64,000 nucleotides of DNA, taken from the NCBI RefSeq assembly GCF_014137855.1, contig NZ_JACGWT010000006.1:62001-126000 (forward strand), in the 5' to 3' direction. Source of the DNA: Microlunatus kandeliicorticis. GTDB taxonomy: Bacteria > Actinomycetota > Actinomycetes > Propionibacteriales > Propionibacteriaceae. Below the pieces are notes generated by a model. That model worked only from the letters and a program-made list of their open reading frames with translations, had not been told where the DNA came from and made no database searches. A program made the translations under genes and the position numbers. The stretch's first letter is position 1; every line of letters begins with the position of its first letter. Positions 63,107 through 64,000 of the stretch are shown piece after piece.

Positions 63107-64000
63107 TCATCCCGGTGGCGCCTGCTTCTGCGCGAGCGCGACCAACCGCCCGCGGTCACGACCGACGGCCACCGAGCCCTGCCGGTCGGTGCGGAGCAGC
63201 GTCATGCCGTCGCCCTCGACCAGCCGGACAGTCCGCGGCGCCGGGTGGCCGTAGTCGTTGTGCAGGCCGGCGCTGGCGATGGCCACCGCCGCCCGGCTGG
63301 CCGCGATGAACGCCGGATCCTGGTTCGCCGAGCCGTGGTGCGGGATCTTGAGCACGTCGACCGCGAGGGTGCCGCCGGCCGCCTCGGTCGCCGCCAGCAC
63401 CGCCGCCTGCTGCAGCGGTTCGACGTCGCCGGTCTCGAGCAGGGTCAGCTCGGGGGTGGTCACCCGGACCACCAGGCTCTCCTCGTTCTGCTGCGAGGAG
63501 GAGTCCTCGGCGGCGATGGGGCCGAGCAGCGGAAACCGGATCACCGGGCCCACCACGTCGAGCCGGACCGGTCCGACCGCGATCTGCTCGCCGACGGCCG
63601 GGACCCGGACCGCGATCCCCCGGCTCGCCGCGGCGGCCGCGACCGCGGCGGCGCCCTCGGGTGGCGACGGATACGGGCAGGTCCAGATCTGGCCGACGCG
63701 GCGGCCGGCGAAGACGCCGGTCAGCCCGCCGACGTGGTCGGCGTGGAAGTGGGTGAACACCAACAGCGGGACGGCGCGGACGGCGAGCTGGTCGAGACAG
63801 GTCCGCATCGGCGCGGGGTCGGGACCGGCGTCGAAGACGACGGCCTGACCGGCGCCGACCCGCACCACCACCCCGTCCCCCTGGCCGACGTCGCAGGCCA
63901 CCACCGCCCAGTCCGCGCCCGGCCAGCCCGGGACGACGGCCGGCCGCAGCACCACCACCAGCATCAGCACCGCCACCGCGCCGGTCAGCCAGCGGCTCCG
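63107..64000 (-). CDS. comEC: ComEC competence protein, C-terminal part (5' end outside window)
   Basis: The open frame continues past the window end, and its start lies outside. The visible part is the C-terminal metallo-beta-lactamase domain: AVVACDVGQGDGVVVRVGAGQAVVFDAGPDPAPM, FTHFHADHVGGLTGVF (H-x-H-x-D-H), ETGDVEPLQQ and LKIPHHGSANQDPAFIAASR. ComEC forms the DNA channel in competent bacteria; in many actinobacteria it is present without known transformation. It precedes holA on the same strand. Confidence 0.93.
   Translation of the reverse strand, partial: RSRWLTGAVAVLMLVVVLRPAVVPGWPGADWAVVACDVGQGDGVVVRVGAGQAVVFDAGPDPAPMRTCLDQLAVRAVPLLVFTHFHADHVGGLTGVFAGRRVGQIWTCPYPSPPEGAAAVAAAAASRGIAVRVPAVGEQIAVGPVRLDVVGPVIRFPLLGPIAAEDSSSQQNEESLVVRVTTPELTLLETGDVEPLQQAAVLAATEAAGGTLAVDVLKIPHHGSANQDPAFIAASRAAVAIASAGLHNDYGHPAPRTVRLVEGDGMTLLRTDRQGSVAVGRDRGRLVALAQKQAPPG

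Overview
The window is very GC-rich and almost completely packed with genes. About half of the genes start with GTG, and -10 boxes of the TAnnnT type are common. The order zur, uppS, recO, (leuA), era, deaminase-like gene, corC, ybeY, phoH, tgt/rsmE, dnaJ, hrcA, hemW, lepA, rpsT, holA, comEC follows the conserved actinobacterial core seen, for example, between about Rv2359 and Rv2416c of Mycobacterium tuberculosis. I therefore read it as a chromosomal segment of a free-living, saprophytic actinobacterium. Propionibacteriales or a relative is my guess, but the sequence alone does not prove it. I see no tRNA, rRNA, insertion sequence, prophage or CRISPR array, and no gap above 300 bases without a gene.

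Layout. 1-2.2 kb: the end of a membrane sensor protein, its atypical response regulator and a DCC-family protein. 2.2-5.0 kb: a FetB-like permease, then a cytosine permease with a cysteine hydrolase. 5.1-11.7 kb: a carbohydrate-related accessory block (DUF1479 oxygenase-like protein, divergent ROK repressor with a complete promoter/operator, GH36 alpha-galactosidase, CocE-type hydrolase). 11.8-15.6 kb: dgt, a DUF1990 protein, dusB, a monooxygenase-like protein and a small membrane protein. 15.7-18.9 kb: zinc uptake (znuA, znuC, znuB) with zur and a shared Zur box. 18.9-23.9 kb: uppS, recO, a secreted or anchored M1 peptidase, and leuA with a leucine-rich leader peptide. 24-27.8 kb: a glutamate-type ABC importer without ATPase, a SnoaL-like protein and a secreted trypsin-like protease, followed by an array of palindromic repeats.

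28-32.3 kb: phoH-ybeY-corC-deaminase-like-era, an overlapping operon for ribosome maturation, stress and ion transport. 32.3-37.5 kb: an NmrA-type reductase with a divergent one-cysteine Rrf2 regulator, proline iminopeptidase, DUF5709, queuosine-precursor transporter, a phosphotransferase and DUF2461. 37.4-41.8 kb: the heat-shock operon hrcA-dnaJ-rsmE-tgt behind a CIRCE operator. 41.8-49.2 kb: a metallo-hydrolase, lipoprotein, P-loop kinase, LacI regulator, Lon-N protein, DUF3097, hemW and a quinone-oxidoreductase-like enzyme. 49.3-57.9 kb: an ATPase-less sugar importer, a cytochrome P450, an unrecognised gene, a TetM/OtrA-like ribosomal protection factor and a membrane-anchored esterase. 58-64 kb: lepA, a fusion of an F420-type luciferase-like oxidoreductase with a hemerythrin domain, rpsT, holA and the end of comEC.

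The features most worth following are regulatory and architectural: a leucine attenuator in front of leuA; a textbook promoter/operator for the ROK/DUF1479 pair; the Zur and CIRCE sites; at least twelve genes whose -10 box lies only 6-8 bases before the start codon (leaderless transcripts); and inverted repeats that incorporate both opposing stop codons in most short convergent gene pairs. I did not find a clear large novel system. The best protein-level novelty candidate is the LLM-hemerythrin fusion.
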